Origin: DATHAP01 sp963762865
GTDB lineage: Bacteria > Actinomycetota > Actinomycetes > JACCUZ01
DNA: 64,000 bases
Assembly (NCBI GenBank): GCA_963762865.1
Contig: CAVXNC010000009.1
Location: 62,001-126,000 of the forward strand
Direction: 5' to 3'
Position numbers and translations under genes: made by a program. The notes below the pieces were generated by a model that worked only from the letters and a program-made list of their open reading frames with translations, did not search any database and had not been told where the DNA came from. Shown piece after piece: positions 27,324 through 36,827 of this stretch. Numbering within the stretch: position 1 is the stretch's first letter; every line of letters begins with the position of its first letter.

Positions 27324-28701
27324 TGAGTACGGGGACCCTCGGCACCGATGGCCCGCTGCGGGTGCCCGAGACCCCGGGCGAGCCCGCCTTCGACGCGCAC
27401 CACCCGCCGTCGTCCGAGCTCGCGTCGGACTGCGTGCACTGCGGCTTCTGCCTGCCGACCTGCCCGACCTACGTGCTGTGGGGCGAGGAGATGGACTCGC
27501 CGCGCGGCCGGATCTACCTGATGCAGGCCGGGCTCGACGGCGAGCCGATGAGCGACGCGATGGTGCAGCACTTCGACGCGTGCCTGGGCTGCATGGCGTG
27601 CGTGACGGCCTGCCCGTCGGGCGTGCAGTACGACAAGCTGATCGAGGCGACGCGCGCGCAGGTCGAGCGCCGGCACCGCCGCCCGCTGGCCGACAGGTTG
27701 CTGCGCGAGGCGGTCTTCGCGCTCTTCCCGCACCCGAAACGGCTGCGGCTGATGCGTGGGCCGCTGTCGGCCTACCAGCGCAGCGGCCTGCAGCGGGCCG
27801 TCGAGCGCAGCGGGGTCCTCGAGCGGCTGTCGCCCTCTCTCTCGGCGATGGCGTCCCTGGCTCCGCCGGTGCGCCGCGCGCCGCGCATCCCCGAGCACGT
27901 CGCCGCCCGCGGCGAGCGGCGGGCTGTCGTCGGCATGCTGACCGGCTGCGTGCAGGGTGAGTTCTTCCCGCGGGTCAACGCCGCGACCGCCCGGGTGCTG
28001 GCGATGGAGGGCTGCGACGTCGTGGTCCCCCGCGAGCCAGGGCTGCTGCGGCGCGCTGTCGGTGCACAACGGCCGCGAGGAGGAGGCGATGGCGTTCGCG
28101 CGCCGCACCATCGACACCTTCGACGCGGCCGGCGTCGAGCACGTCGTGGTCAACGCGGCGGGCTGCGGCTCGTCGATGAAGGAGTACGCCGAGCTGCTGG
28201 CCGACGACCCGTCCTACGCCGAGCGGGCGAAGCGCTTCGCGGCGAACGTGCGCGACGTCAGCGAGCTGCTCGCCGAGCTGGGCCCCGTCGCCGGCCGGCA
28301 CCCGCTGCCGGTCACCGTGGCCTACCACGACGCCTGCCACCTCGGACACGCGCAGGGGGTCCGCGCACAGCCGCGCGAGCTGTTGCGAGGCATCCCCGGG
28401 CTCGAGCTCCGGGAGATCGCCGACCCGGAGATCTGCTGCGGGTCGGCAGGCATCTACAACATCCTCAACCCGGCAGCCGGCCCGCGAGCTCGGCGACCTG
28501 AAGGCCCGGGCCGTGCTCGACACCGGTGCCGACCTGCTCGTCACAGCCAACCCGGGCTGCCTCATGCAGGTGGCCGCCTCCGGTCGAGCGGCTCCGGCGG
28601 CCGCGATCGCACTCGCCCACACGGTGGAGGTCCTTGACGCCTCCCTGAGCGGTCACTCCGTGGCCGCGATGCACGTCGCAGTCCTGCCCGCAACGACCTG
28701 A
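27323..28701 (+). pseudogene. glcF: Glycolate oxidase iron-sulfur subunit GlcF, two frameshifts
   Basis: Starts at ATG 27323. Two 4Fe-4S motifs are intact (CVHCGFCLPTCPTY and CLGCMACVTACPSG), followed by two cysteine-rich CCG domains. The frame breaks at about 28036, where one extra C precedes GCCGALSVHNG, and again at about 28484, where an extra G precedes the frame reading ELGDLKARAVLDTGADLLVT to the stop at 28701. Removing two single bases restores a protein of about 459 residues with GCGSSMKEY, YHDACHLGHAQG, CCGSAGIYN and NPGCLMQV. Both errors are +1, and no residues are missing, which favours sequence error over decay. Confidence 0.88.
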
Positions 28702-28724
28702 CGGGTCCGACTCCAGAACACGGG

Positions 28725-30400
28725 GTGCTGCACATGTACGAACAGATCCTCGACCCGGTCGGCGACTCCCTGGGCCTCTCGTCCATCTTCGCCGTGCTCC
28801 CGCTGCTGACGCTCTTCGTGCTCCTCGGCGTCCTGAAGATGAAGGCCTGGATCGCCGCGCTGGCCTCGCTCGGCGTGTCCCTCGTCGTCGCGGTCGCGGT
28901 CTACTCGATGCCGGTCGGGCAGGCCCTGCTGTCCGGCACGGAGGGCGCCGCCTTCGGCTTCTTCCCGATCCTCTGGATCGTCATCAACGCGATCTGGGTC
29001 TACAACCTGACGGTCGCCACCGGGCACTTCGACGTGCTGCGGCGGTCCTTCGAGCGGGTCAGCCCGGACCAGCGGATCCAGGCCATCATCATCGCCTTCT
29101 GCTTCGGCGCCCTGCTCGAGGCACTGGCCGGATTCGGCACCCCGGTGGCCATCACCGTCGTCATGCTGATGGCCTCGGCTTCCGCCCGGTAAGGCGGCCG
29201 CCATGGCCCTGATCGCCAACACGGCGCCGGTCGCCTTCGGTGCGCTGGCCACCCCGATCGTGACCTGGCCGACTGACCTCCGGCGTCAACGACGATCCGC
29301 GCCTCACGGTCGACACCCTCGCGCATGGTCGGGCGGCAGACACCGATCCTCGCCGTCGTCGTGCCGCTCGTCCTCGTGCAAGTCGTCGACGGCCGCCGCG
29401 GCCTGCGCCAGACCTGGCTGCCGGCCGTCGTCGCCGGCCTGTCCTTCGGCATCGCGCAGTTCGTCCTGTCCAACTACATCTCCGTGCAGCTCGGCAATCG
29501 TCCCTCGTGGTCTCGGCTGCTCGCTGTCGTGCTCCTGCTGCGCGTCTGGCAGCCCGTCGAGATCGCCAGACGTCACCCTGGCGACCGGCGCGAGATGGCC
29601 ACGGTCGGCGGTGAGCGCGCTTCGCCCTGGCTCTGGTGCCGTCCGGGGGTTCCTGTTCATCCGCGTGACCGTGGTGCCGTGCGGCCTGGTCCGGACGGCG
29701 TCGCCGACAGCGGCGGGGAGATCGCCAAGGCCTACGCGCCCTACCTCGTCATCATCGCGATCTTCTCGATCGCGAAATCGACGCGGTCAAGGAGGCGCTG
29801 GCGAAGGAGCCGTTCACCTATGCCTTCCAGTGGCCGGGGCTGGACGTCACCATCCCGGCTTGCGATCCGCTCGCGTCCTGACCTAGTCACCTGGCTGCCA
29901 GCCGTGGGGAAGCTGATGTTCTTCGTCGGCATCATCACCGTGCTGTTCCTCAGTCTACCGGCCGCGGCCCTGCAGGCCTACGGACGGCTATGTCGAGCTG
30001 GGCTGGGCATCGTCACGTGATGGCCGACCTGACCCTGGACGACGTGATGAACCAGTCCGGCCAGCCCTGCACGCTCGTCGCCTGTCGCCGGCGCGGGTGG
30101 CATCTTCGTGTTCCTCGACCTCGATCCTCGGCTGGCTCGGTGTCGCGGTGACCGGTTCGGACACGTCGTCCAACGCGCTCTTCGGCGCGCTGCAGGTGCA
30201 GACCGCCGCGAAGGCGGGGCTGGACCCGCTGCTGCTGTCCGCCGCGAACTCCTCCGGTGGTGTGCTGGGCAAGATGGTCAGCCCGCAGAACCTGGCGATC
30301 GCCGCCTCTGCCGTGGCAAGGCCGGGCAGGAAGTTCATCATCTTCCGCGTGCTCGGCTGACCGCTGCTCCTGCTCATCCTGTGATGATCGTGACCTAGGA
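28725..30400 (+). pseudogene. lctP: L-lactate/glycolate permease (LctP family), multiply frameshifted
   Basis: The first 155 or so residues are a clean LctP N-terminus (VGDSLGLSSIFAVLPLLTLF, FGFFPILWIVINAIW, CFGALLEALAGFGTPVAIT). From 29185 on the reading frame changes repeatedly. Pieces recognisable in different frames include ANTAPVAFGALATPIVT, TWLPAVVAGLSFGIAQF, APYLVIIAIFSIAK, GKLMFFVGIITVLFLSLPAA, GWLGVAVTGSDTSSNALFGA and SAANSSGGVLGKMVSPQNL. At least six indels are needed, and the loop regions look shortened. LctP proteins import lactate or glycolate through about 12 membrane helices; placement after glcDEF fits glycolate uptake. It is non-functional as written. Confidence 0.85.
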
Positions 30401-30411
30401 CACGGCGAACC

Positions 30412-30903
30412 GGCGGGGATGCCGAGAGCTTCGACTTCATCCGAGCCGAGGGGGAAGCCCTGCAGGGTGAGCACGGCGACTGGTTGGGGACCACGTTCTG
30501 GCTGATCGGCACCGTCGTGCTGTTCTCCACCAACCTCGCCGTCCTCGACATGGTCGGCCGGGTCACCGCGGACGTCCTGAAGACCGGCCCGCTGGCCAGG
30601 AATGAGCGGTGGTCGGAGAGCAAGCTCTACTTCATCGTCGTCTGGACGGAGATCGCGTTCGGCTCGATCATCCTGCTGGCCGGGGTGGACCAGCCGCTCC
30701 TGCTGCTGGTCATCGCCTCGTCGTTGAACGGTCTGGTGATGTTCGTCTACTCGTGCCTGCTGATCCAGCTCAACCGCGGGATGCTGCCGCGCGAGATGGG
30801 ACTCCGCGGCGGACGTCTGGTGGCCATCGGCTGGGCGGTCCTGTTCTACGGGTTCTTCTCGGCGATCCTGCTGTGGGACCAGATAGGGAATCTCTTCGAG
30901 TAG
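30412..30903 (+). pseudogene. C-terminal remnant of an Nramp-like metal transporter
   Basis: About 163 residues remain open. FDFIRAEGEALQ, FWLIGTVVLFSTNLAVLDMV, SESKLYFIVVWTEI, LAGVDQPLLLLVIASSLNG and a C-terminal helix FYGFFSAILLWDQ match the last third of Nramp-like transporters found in actinobacteria. The N-terminal 250-300 residues are missing; the fragment abuts the broken end of lctP with no promoter or start. A deletion, or an assembly join between two genes, would explain it. Confidence 0.6.
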
Positions 30904-31034
30904 CCGCCGGGGCGAGCTTCCGCAGCCCGGGGGGTTTCGGCTCGGGGGATCGCTGGGCACTAGGTGGGTGCCGCGCAGTGCCGGGAGGCGCCGTGGTCCC
31001 CGCCACCGCACCAGCGACCCCCGGAGCCCCAGCC

Positions 31035-31418
31035 ATGTGCCAGGACACCCCGCGCGCCGAGCTGCGGCTCCCCCTGTCGGACGAGGCACCTGCCGTCGCC
31101 AGGGACTTCCTGCGCTCCTCGAGCTGCGCGACCCACCACAGCGCGGTCGTCGAGGACGCCGTGCTGCTCGTGAGCGAGCTGGTGACCAACTCGGTCAAGC
31201 ACGGCGGCCCGCCGGTGGTCGTCGGCGTCGACTGCGACGGTGACGCCCTGCAGGTCCGGGTCCGCGACGGCTCCCCCGCCATGCCGGCTCCGCGCGACGC
31301 CCTGCAGACCGACGAGAGCGGCCGGGGTCTCGCCCTGGTCAAGACCATCTCGGCCGACTGGGGCGTGGACCCCGAGGCGGAAGGCAAGCACGTCTGGTTC
31401 GTGCTCCGCTCCGCCTAG
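31035..31418 (+). CDS. RsbW-like anti-sigma/serine kinase (HATPase_c_2)
   Basis: 127 residues from ATG 31035. A stand-alone GHKL ATPase fold: DAVLLVSELVTNSVKHGGPP (N box), VRVRDGSPAMP (G1 box) and ESGRGLALVKTISADWGVD (G2 box). In actinobacteria such proteins act in partner-switching control of alternative sigma factors. No sigma factor or antagonist gene adjoins it. The stop codon overlaps that of the convergent MFS gene (palindromic CTAG). Confidence 0.88.
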   Translation: MCQDTPRAELRLPLSDEAPAVARDFLRSSSCATHHSAVVEDAVLLVSELVTNSVKHGGPPVVVGVDCDGDALQVRVRDGSPAMPAPRDALQTDESGRGLALVKTISADWGVDPEAEGKHVWFVLRSA

Positions 31419-33211
31419 CGCCTCTCGGCCATCTCGTCGGGCTCGCGGGCCGCCGGCAGCGACGACTCCTCGAGCAGCTCGCCGTCGACCATCTGGCTCG
31501 ACGGCGCCGAGACCTGGCTGGCTGCGGCCGCCGCGGCACCGGCCTCGTCGGCGGCCTGCTGCTGACGGGCCTGGATGCCCGACATCGTGCGCAGCTTCTC
31601 CTCCGGGAGGAAGAACACCACGACGAACGCCAGGAGGAGCACCAGCCCGGCGACCCGGAACACCAGGTCCATCGAGCTGGAGAAGCCCTCGAGGAACGGC
31701 CGGGCCAGCCGGTCGTCGATCTGGGACAGGAAGGACGTGTCGTCCAAGGCGCCCTTGGGCAGCGCGCCGCCGGACGTGACGGCCTCGGCAACGCGTGCGC
31801 TCGACGGGTCGGCGAGGACGGCCGGGTCCCGGAGTGCGGCCCGGAAGTCCGGCGACGTCGAGGCCGACGCGAAGGCGTCGACGATCTTGCCGCCGACCGT
31901 CGAGAAGAGGATCGACAGGAAGACCGCGGTGCCCAGCGTGCCGCCCATCTGGCGGAAGAAGGTGGCCGACGAGGTAGCGACACCCATGTCCTGCGGCGGC
32001 ACCGCGTTCTGCACGGCCAGCACCAACGGCTGCATGTTGAAGCCGAGCCCGATGCCGAAGACGGCGGCGTAGACCAAGGTCTGCCACAGCGGCGTGTCGA
32101 CGCCGATCGTCGAGAGCATCCCCAGGGCCACCACGAGCAGGCCGCACCCGATGATCGGGAACTTCTTGTAGCGCCCGGTCCGGGAGATCATCTGCCCGGA
32201 GAAGATCGAGCCGGCCATGATGCCGAAGGTCAGCGGCAGCAGCAGCAGTCCTGCCTGGGTGGGACTCGCGCCCTTCACGATCTGCAGGTAGAGCGGCAGC
32301 GCGGCCAGCCCGCCGAACATCCCCATCCCGAGGATGAAGTTCAGCAGCGACCCGATGCCGAAGGTCCGGCCCTTGAAGAGCCGTAGCGGCAGGAGCGCGT
32401 CGTCGCCGTAGTACCGCTCGGCGCGGATGAAGGCGACGATGCCGGCGAGGCCGATGACCATCAACGACAGCGAGATGGGGGAGTCCCAGCCCCACTCACG
32501 GCCCTGCTCGGCGAGCAGCAGCAGCGGGGTGAGACCGGTGATCAGCGCCAGGGCACCCGGCCAGTCGATCCGGTGGTCGCGGCGCTGGTGCGGCAGGTGC
32601 AGGCTGCGCATCACCAGGAAGAGCGCGAAGGCGCCGACCGGCACGTTGACCAGGAAGACCCAGCGCCAGCCGGTGATGCCGAGCAGCGTCTCCTGGCCGG
32701 CCAGGAAGCCGCCGACGACCGGGCCGAGGACGCTCGAGGTGCCGAAGACGGCGAGGAAGTAGCCCTGGTACTTGGCCCGCTCGCGCGGCGGGACGATGTC
32801 ACCGATGATCGTCAGCGCCAGGGAGAAGAGGCCGCCTGCCCCGAGGCCCTGCAGGGCGCGGAACGCAGCCAGCTGCCACATCGACTGCGACAGCCCGCAC
32901 AGCGCGGAGCCGACCAGGAAGATGGAGATGGCGAGCAGGAAGAAGGGCCGCCGGCCGTAGAGGTCGGAGAGCTTGCCGTAGAGCGGCGTGCTGATCGTCG
33001 CGGTGATCAGGTAGGCCGTCGTCACCCACGCCTGGGCCGACAGGCCCTGCAGGTCGTCGGCGATGGTGCGTATCGAGGTCGCGACGATGGTCTGGTCGAG
33101 CGCGGCGAGGAACATGCCGGCCATGAGCCCGGACAGGATCGTGAGGATCTGCCGGTGCGTCAGCGGCTGGGAATGGTCGACGGCCGGGACGGCCGGGTTG
33201 GTCGAGCTCAT
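31415..33211 (-). CDS. DHA2-family multidrug efflux MFS transporter (14 TMS)
   Basis: 598 residues. Drug/H+ antiporter-2 signatures: LSGLMAGMFLAALDQTIVAT (motif D1), LSDLYGRRPFF (motif A), RALQGLGAGGLFSLALTIIG, and VFGTSSVLGPVVGGFLAG (motif C). There are fourteen predicted hydrophobic segments and a charged C-terminal tail of about 70 residues. It exports toxic compounds using the proton gradient. Its start overlaps the marR stop by one base, so the pair is an operon with the MarR protein as likely repressor. Confidence 0.93.
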   Translation of the reverse strand: MSSTNPAVPAVDHSQPLTHRQILTILSGLMAGMFLAALDQTIVATSIRTIADDLQGLSAQAWVTTAYLITATISTPLYGKLSDLYGRRPFFLLAISIFLVGSALCGLSQSMWQLAAFRALQGLGAGGLFSLALTIIGDIVPPRERAKYQGYFLAVFGTSSVLGPVVGGFLAGQETLLGITGWRWVFLVNVPVGAFALFLVMRSLHLPHQRRDHRIDWPGALALITGLTPLLLLAEQGREWGWDSPISLSLMVIGLAGIVAFIRAERYYGDDALLPLRLFKGRTFGIGSLLNFILGMGMFGGLAALPLYLQIVKGASPTQAGLLLLPLTFGIMAGSIFSGQMISRTGRYKKFPIIGCGLLVVALGMLSTIGVDTPLWQTLVYAAVFGIGLGFNMQPLVLAVQNAVPPQDMGVATSSATFFRQMGGTLGTAVFLSILFSTVGGKIVDAFASASTSPDFRAALRDPAVLADPSSARVAEAVTSGGALPKGALDDTSFLSQIDDRLARPFLEGFSSSMDLVFRVAGLVLLLAFVVVFFLPEEKLRTMSGIQARQQQAADEAGAAAAAASQVSAPSSQMVDGELLEESSLPAAREPDEMAERR

Positions 33212-33777
33212 CAGGCGCTGGTCTCCACGGGTCGGGTGTCGTGTGCAGTGTCGGGTCGCGCAGGCAGCACAGCCGGCGCCATCTCGTCGAGGAGGGCGGA
33301 GCGCAGTGCGACGAAGCTGTCGTTGAAGCGGACGAGGAGGTCGGTGAGGGCGGCGACGTCGTCGGCGGGCCAGTCCGCCACGATCCGGCCGAAGGTCGCC
33401 ACCCGGCGGGCCCGGCGCATCGCGTGGACATCGAGGCCGCGGGCGGTGGCCACCAGCAGGCTGGCCCGGCCGTCGGCCGGGTCCGGGACCCGCTCGACGA
33501 GCCCGGCCTTGACCAGCTCAGCGACCTGGCGGCTCACGGTGGAGGGGTCGACGCAGGCCGCCTCGGCCAGCGCGGACGAGCGCATCGGGCCGTCGGTCAC
33601 CAGCTGGAAGAGCAGGGCGTACGCCGCCCACTCGATGCCGTGCGCCCCCTCCTCGCCGCCGGCGTGCCGGGCCGCGAGCTGGCTCTTGAGGGCCCCTGCG
33701 GTGCGGGTCAGCCGGAGGACCTGGTCGCTGAGCGCCTCGGCGCCCGGGTTCGCGGAGACGCTGGTCGGGTCGGTCAT
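33211..33777 (-). CDS. MarR-family transcriptional regulator
   Basis: 188 residues from ATG 33777. Winged-helix core: LVTDGPMRSSALAEAACVDPSTVSRQVAEL (recognition helix) and LVERVPDPADGRASLLVATARG (wing with the conserved D-R), flanked by dimerisation helices. It lies directly upstream of, and overlaps, the DHA2 efflux gene. Two palindromes in its own upstream region support autoregulation and drug-responsive control of the pair. Confidence 0.92.
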   Translation of the reverse strand: MTDPTSVSANPGAEALSDQVLRLTRTAGALKSQLAARHAGGEEGAHGIEWAAYALLFQLVTDGPMRSSALAEAACVDPSTVSRQVAELVKAGLVERVPDPADGRASLLVATARGLDVHAMRRARRVATFGRIVADWPADDVAALTDLLVRFNDSFVALRSALLDEMAPAVLPARPDTAHDTRPVETSA

Positions 33778-33800
33778 GGCGGCGCCCCCTCGGGTCCGGA

Positions 33801-33833
33801 TTGATTGCATGCATCAACTAACTGGATGCATCC
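33801..33833 (-). promoter_or_regulatory. Two palindromic MarR operator candidates
   Basis: TTGATTGCATGCATCAA (33801-33817; perfect TTGAT/ATCAA arms around a GCATGC core) and GGATGCATCC (33824-33833; a perfect palindrome) both contain a GATGCATC-like core, 23-56 nt upstream of the marR start. Short AT-richer palindromes in this position are the norm for MarR autoregulation. Confidence 0.65.
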
Positions 33834-33866
33834 TACAACTGTTTTGGCCGGCTCGCCGCCACCGCG

Positions 33867-34728
33867 TCAGGACAGGGGGTCGAGGCCCAGGCGGGTCATC
33901 AGGGCCATCGCGTCGACCGGGGCCCGCACCTTGGCGTCGTTGTCGAAGTAGACGGCCACGTCCCGGCCCTCGTCGCGCCAGCCGGCGATCCGCGCGGCCC
34001 ATCGGTCCAGCGCCTCGTGCGTCGTACCCGCTGACGTAGAGCTCCTCGTCACCGTGCAGCCGCACGTAGGCGTGCGACGCGGTCGGCTCGAGGAAGACCG
34101 GCCACTTCCCCGCCGTGTCGGCCGTCACGACGGCGACGTCACGCGAGCGCAGCAGGTCCAGGAAGGCGTCGGTCTCGAAGGTCGGGTGGCGCACCTCCAT
34201 CGCGTGCCGCAGCGGCCGGTCCGCGTCGGTGGTCACGAACGCCCGCCCGTCCATCCGCTCGTCGTGCCCGGCCGCCATCGCCGCGGCTGCCGCCGTCGTG
34301 CGCGGCAGCAGGTCGAGGAAGTCGGCGATCCGGCCGGCGTCGAAGCCCAGGTTGGGCGGCAGCTGCCAGAGCATCGGTCCGAGCTTGTCGCCGAGCGCGA
34401 GCATCCCCGACGCCAGGAAGTTGGCCACCGGGACGGCGACGTCGTTGAGCTTCTTCATGTGGGTGATGAAGCGGCCGCCCTTGACCGCGAACAGGAAGCC
34501 GTCGGGTGTCTCCTCGCGCCAGGCCTGCCACGACTCCGGCTTCTGCAGCGCGTAGAACGAGCCGTTGACCTCGATGGAGGTGAGCCGGTGCGACGCGTAC
34601 TCCAGCTCGCGGCGCTGCGGCAGACCCTTCGGGTAGAAGACGCCGCGCCACGGCGGGTAGGTCCACCCCGAGATGCCGACCCGCACGATGCCCGGCGCCA
34701 CCTGCGTCGTAGCCCCTTGCGCCGGCAC
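33867..34728 (-). pseudogene. DUF72 family protein, one frameshift
   Basis: The first frame gives VRVGISGWTYPPWRGVFYPK, ASHRLTSIEVNGSFYALQ, LFAVKGGRFITHMKKL and YVRLHGDEELYVSGYD, the DUF72 TIM-barrel signatures. After about 34029 the continuation (HEALDRWAARIAGWRDEGRD, VYFDNDAKVRAPVDAM) lies in another minus frame ending at 33867. Removing one base restores about 286 residues. YVRLHG and VYFDND are the most conserved DUF72 elements; the molecular function of the family is unclear. Confidence 0.82.
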
Positions 34729-34750
34729 CCGCGGAGTCTACGGTCGACGC

Positions 34751-35203
34751 ATGAGGCAGCCCATGCAGCCGATCGTCTCGATCGAGCTGGCCCGTGAGCT
34801 GCGCGCCGCCGGACTGGTGTGGGTCCCGGCGCGCGGTGACCACTTCGTCGTGCCCGACCGGAACATGGACGACGACGTCTTCGTGCTCAGCGACATGACC
34901 ATCGAGGTGCACGACTTCGCGTCGGGCCCGGTCATCGGCTTCAACGGCACCACCGAGTGGGCTCTGGACAGCCTCGAGCAGCAGGCCGCGCTCTGGCTGC
35001 CGACCGAAGGTCAGCTACGCACCCTGCTCGGCGCCACCCTGCGGCGTCTCGAGCGCACCGATGCGGCGTACGTCGTCACGGTCGATGTGGACACGGCAGG
35101 CACCCACGGCACCACCGAGGCGCCGACCGCACCCAACGCCTACGCCCGCGCGCTCCTCGACCTGGTCCCCGAACGCCTGCTGTTTGCCGCGGAGGCTCGG
35201 TGA
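34751..35203 (+). CDS. Conserved actinobacterial protein, unknown function
   Basis: 150 residues from ATG 34751; ATG 34763 is possible. The features GLVWVPARGDHFVVPDRNMD, DDVFVLSDMTIEVHD and GFNGTTEWALDSLEQ recur in a conserved actinobacterial family that, as I recall, is often labelled CpaE/pilus assembly protein without support; there is no P-loop here. No membrane segment or signal peptide. It overlaps the MerB-like gene by 4 nt (GTGA), so the two are co-translated. Confidence 0.7.
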   Translation: MRQPMQPIVSIELARELRAAGLVWVPARGDHFVVPDRNMDDDVFVLSDMTIEVHDFASGPVIGFNGTTEWALDSLEQQAALWLPTEGQLRTLLGATLRRLERTDAAYVVTVDVDTAGTHGTTEAPTAPNAYARALLDLVPERLLFAAEAR

Positions 35204-35858
35204 GCGACGAGGACCTGCGGCTCGCGGTGTACGGGGCGCTGGCCGCGACGGGGACGGTGCCCACCGACGGGCGGCTGGCCGACGAGCTCGGCACCGAGGT
35301 CACCGCCGTGCGCGACGGCCTGATCCGACTGGCGACGCAACGGCACCTCGCGCTCGACGCCGACAGGCGGCCGGTGCTCGCGCACCCCTTCGCGACCGAG
35401 CCGTTCGGCTTCTCCGTCATGGGCGAGCGGACCCTGTGGTGGGGCGGCTGCGCGTGGGACTCGTTCGCGATCCCGCACCTCGTCGACGCCGAGCCGTCGG
35501 TGCTCGTCGCGACCCGGTGCCCGTCGTGCGACACGGCGCTGTCGTGGGTCGTCGACCGCACCGGGCCGCCCGAGGGCGACGAGGTCGCCCACTTCCTGGT
35601 GCCGATGGCGCAGGTGTGGGACGACGTGGTGCGCGCCTGCAGCAACCAGCGGCTCTACTGCTCGCTGGACTGCGTCGAGCGCTGGCTGTCCGACACCACA
35701 CAGCAGCGCGGCTACGTGATGGACCTCGCGACGCTGTGGCGCCTGGCGCAGGGCTGGTACGCCGGCCGCCTCGACCGCGGCTACACCCGCCGCGAGCCGG
35801 TCGCCGCCGCCGAGTACTTCCGGTCCGTCGGCCTCACCGGCCCTTCTGGGGCAGCTGA
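35200..35858 (+). pseudogene. merB: MerB-like alkylmercury lyase family protein, C-terminal frameshift
   Basis: Starts at GTG 35200. An N-terminal winged-helix-like segment (residues about 1-60) precedes the lyase core. The MerB catalytic triad is conserved: Cys84 and Asp87 in GGCAWDSFAIPHL (matching C96/D99 of R831b MerB) and Cys147 in ACSNQRLYCSLDCVERWL (matching C159). The natural end, GLTGPFWGS-stop at 35858, is in a neighbouring frame; one base is missing at about 35843, and the frame as written runs on through unrelated DNA. Only the last 4-5 residues are affected. No merA, merR or merT is nearby, so the substrate may not be an organomercurial. Confidence 0.75.
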
Positions 35859-35917
35859 CGGGATGAGTCTCGAGCGTGGTCCCGGTCACTACCTGTTACC
35901 GACCACGGCACACGGAG

Positions 35918-36357
35918 AGCGACGACGCGCGCTGTCACCGACGACGTCCCACCTGCGGCGACTGCGGCGGCGATTCGGTGCTCGGCCACCCGGGCGCCAC
36001 GTAGACCTCGACGTGGAACTGCTGCAAGCAGGGTCCCGAGCTCCTCGGCTCCCCGAACCTCGGGTTAGGTACGAGACCGTGGAGTCCCGGATCTCGTCGC
36101 TGGGGGACCCGTGGCCCTGGGCCTCGGCGTTCCCGGTCAGCATGGCGGCCCACACCGGGGCGATGGTCGCGGAGTGCGCCGTGTCGAGGCCGAGCTCGAT
36201 GACGCTGACCGAGGCCGGGTCGGCGTCGACCTCGTGGTCGGCGGCGATCTCGGTGATCCGTCGCGCGAGGTCGACGTCCTGCTGGGTCACCCATCGACAC
36301 GTGGTCGGTGCCCCCGTCGTCGCGGTAGATGGCGTCCGCGTGACCAGCTTGAGGTCG
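35918..36357 (-). pseudogene. Truncated duplicate of the pterin dehydratase-like/VOC gene
   Basis: The stretch WVTQQDVDLARRITEIAADH to NAEAQGHGSPSDEIRDS is almost identical, in DNA as well as protein, to the middle of the intact gene at 8502-9209; I estimate roughly 95% over about 200 bp. Beyond it the 3' part is eroded by indels, and the first 65 or so codons are absent. Homology stops near 36357, where an unrelated reductase fragment begins. The copy has no start codon and cannot be functional. Confidence 0.8.
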
Positions 36358-36376
36358 ACTACCCACGCCTCGAAGG

Positions 36377-36613
36377 CTCAAGGAGGAGTCCGACCTGCCG
36401 CTGCGCTCCCACGGCAGCCTGTCGATGAACAGGGCGCTGATGGCCGCCGGCCTGGTCGACCGCCTGCAGGTGACGCTCTTCCCGGTCGTCACCGGACAGA
36501 CGGGGCTGGACCCTGTCTTCGCGAACGCCGCCGACTTCGACCTGGAGCTGCTCGAGAGCCGCACCCTCGACGGCCACATCCAGGAGCTCGTCTACCGACC
36601 CACCCTCCACTGA
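36377..36613 (+). pseudogene. C-terminal fragment of a dihydrofolate reductase-family protein (copy 1)
   Basis: 79 residues: LKEESDLPLRSHGSLSMNRA, VDRLQVTLFPVVTGQTGLDP and LELLESRTLDGHIQELVYRP match the end of RibD-C/DHFR-like reductases. The N-terminal nucleotide-binding half is missing. About 150 bp of it, through the sequence after the stop codon (GACCGGTCTGGAGTGC), is repeated almost exactly at 37346-37504. Confidence 0.75.
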
Positions 36614-36625
36614 CCGGTCTGGAGT
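36465..36625 (+). repeat. Direct repeat, copy 1 (about 160 bp)
   Basis: From GTGACGCTCTTCCCGGTCGT to the GGTCTGGAGTGC just past the stop. It matches 37346-37504 with only about ten differences that I can count. Both copies carry the same gene end and the same 3' flank, so this is a duplication or an assembly artefact rather than convergent sequence. Confidence 0.75.
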
Positions 36626-36771
36626 GCTCTGCTCGGCCGTGCACGGAAGTAGCGGCTCACTCCGCGAGCGTCTTCACCACGTTTCGCATCAGCGGGGCGC
36701 CAGGGAGTCACCGGCAACCGCGACATTGCTCCGTGCGACCGCGCAGTCGGCTCAGCCGCAGCCGACCACGC

Positions 36772-36827
36772 CATGATCGTGAGCACCGATCGGGCATGGG
36801 CACGCTCGACGCCAACTCACGATCATG
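36772..36827. repeat. 12-bp perfect inverted repeat
   Basis: CATGATCGTGAG (36772-36783) and CTCACGATCATG (36816-36827), 32 nt apart, in an otherwise gene-free 270-bp stretch (36614-36884). It resembles the ends of small mobile or palindromic elements, but no transposase or target duplication is visible. Confidence 0.5.
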
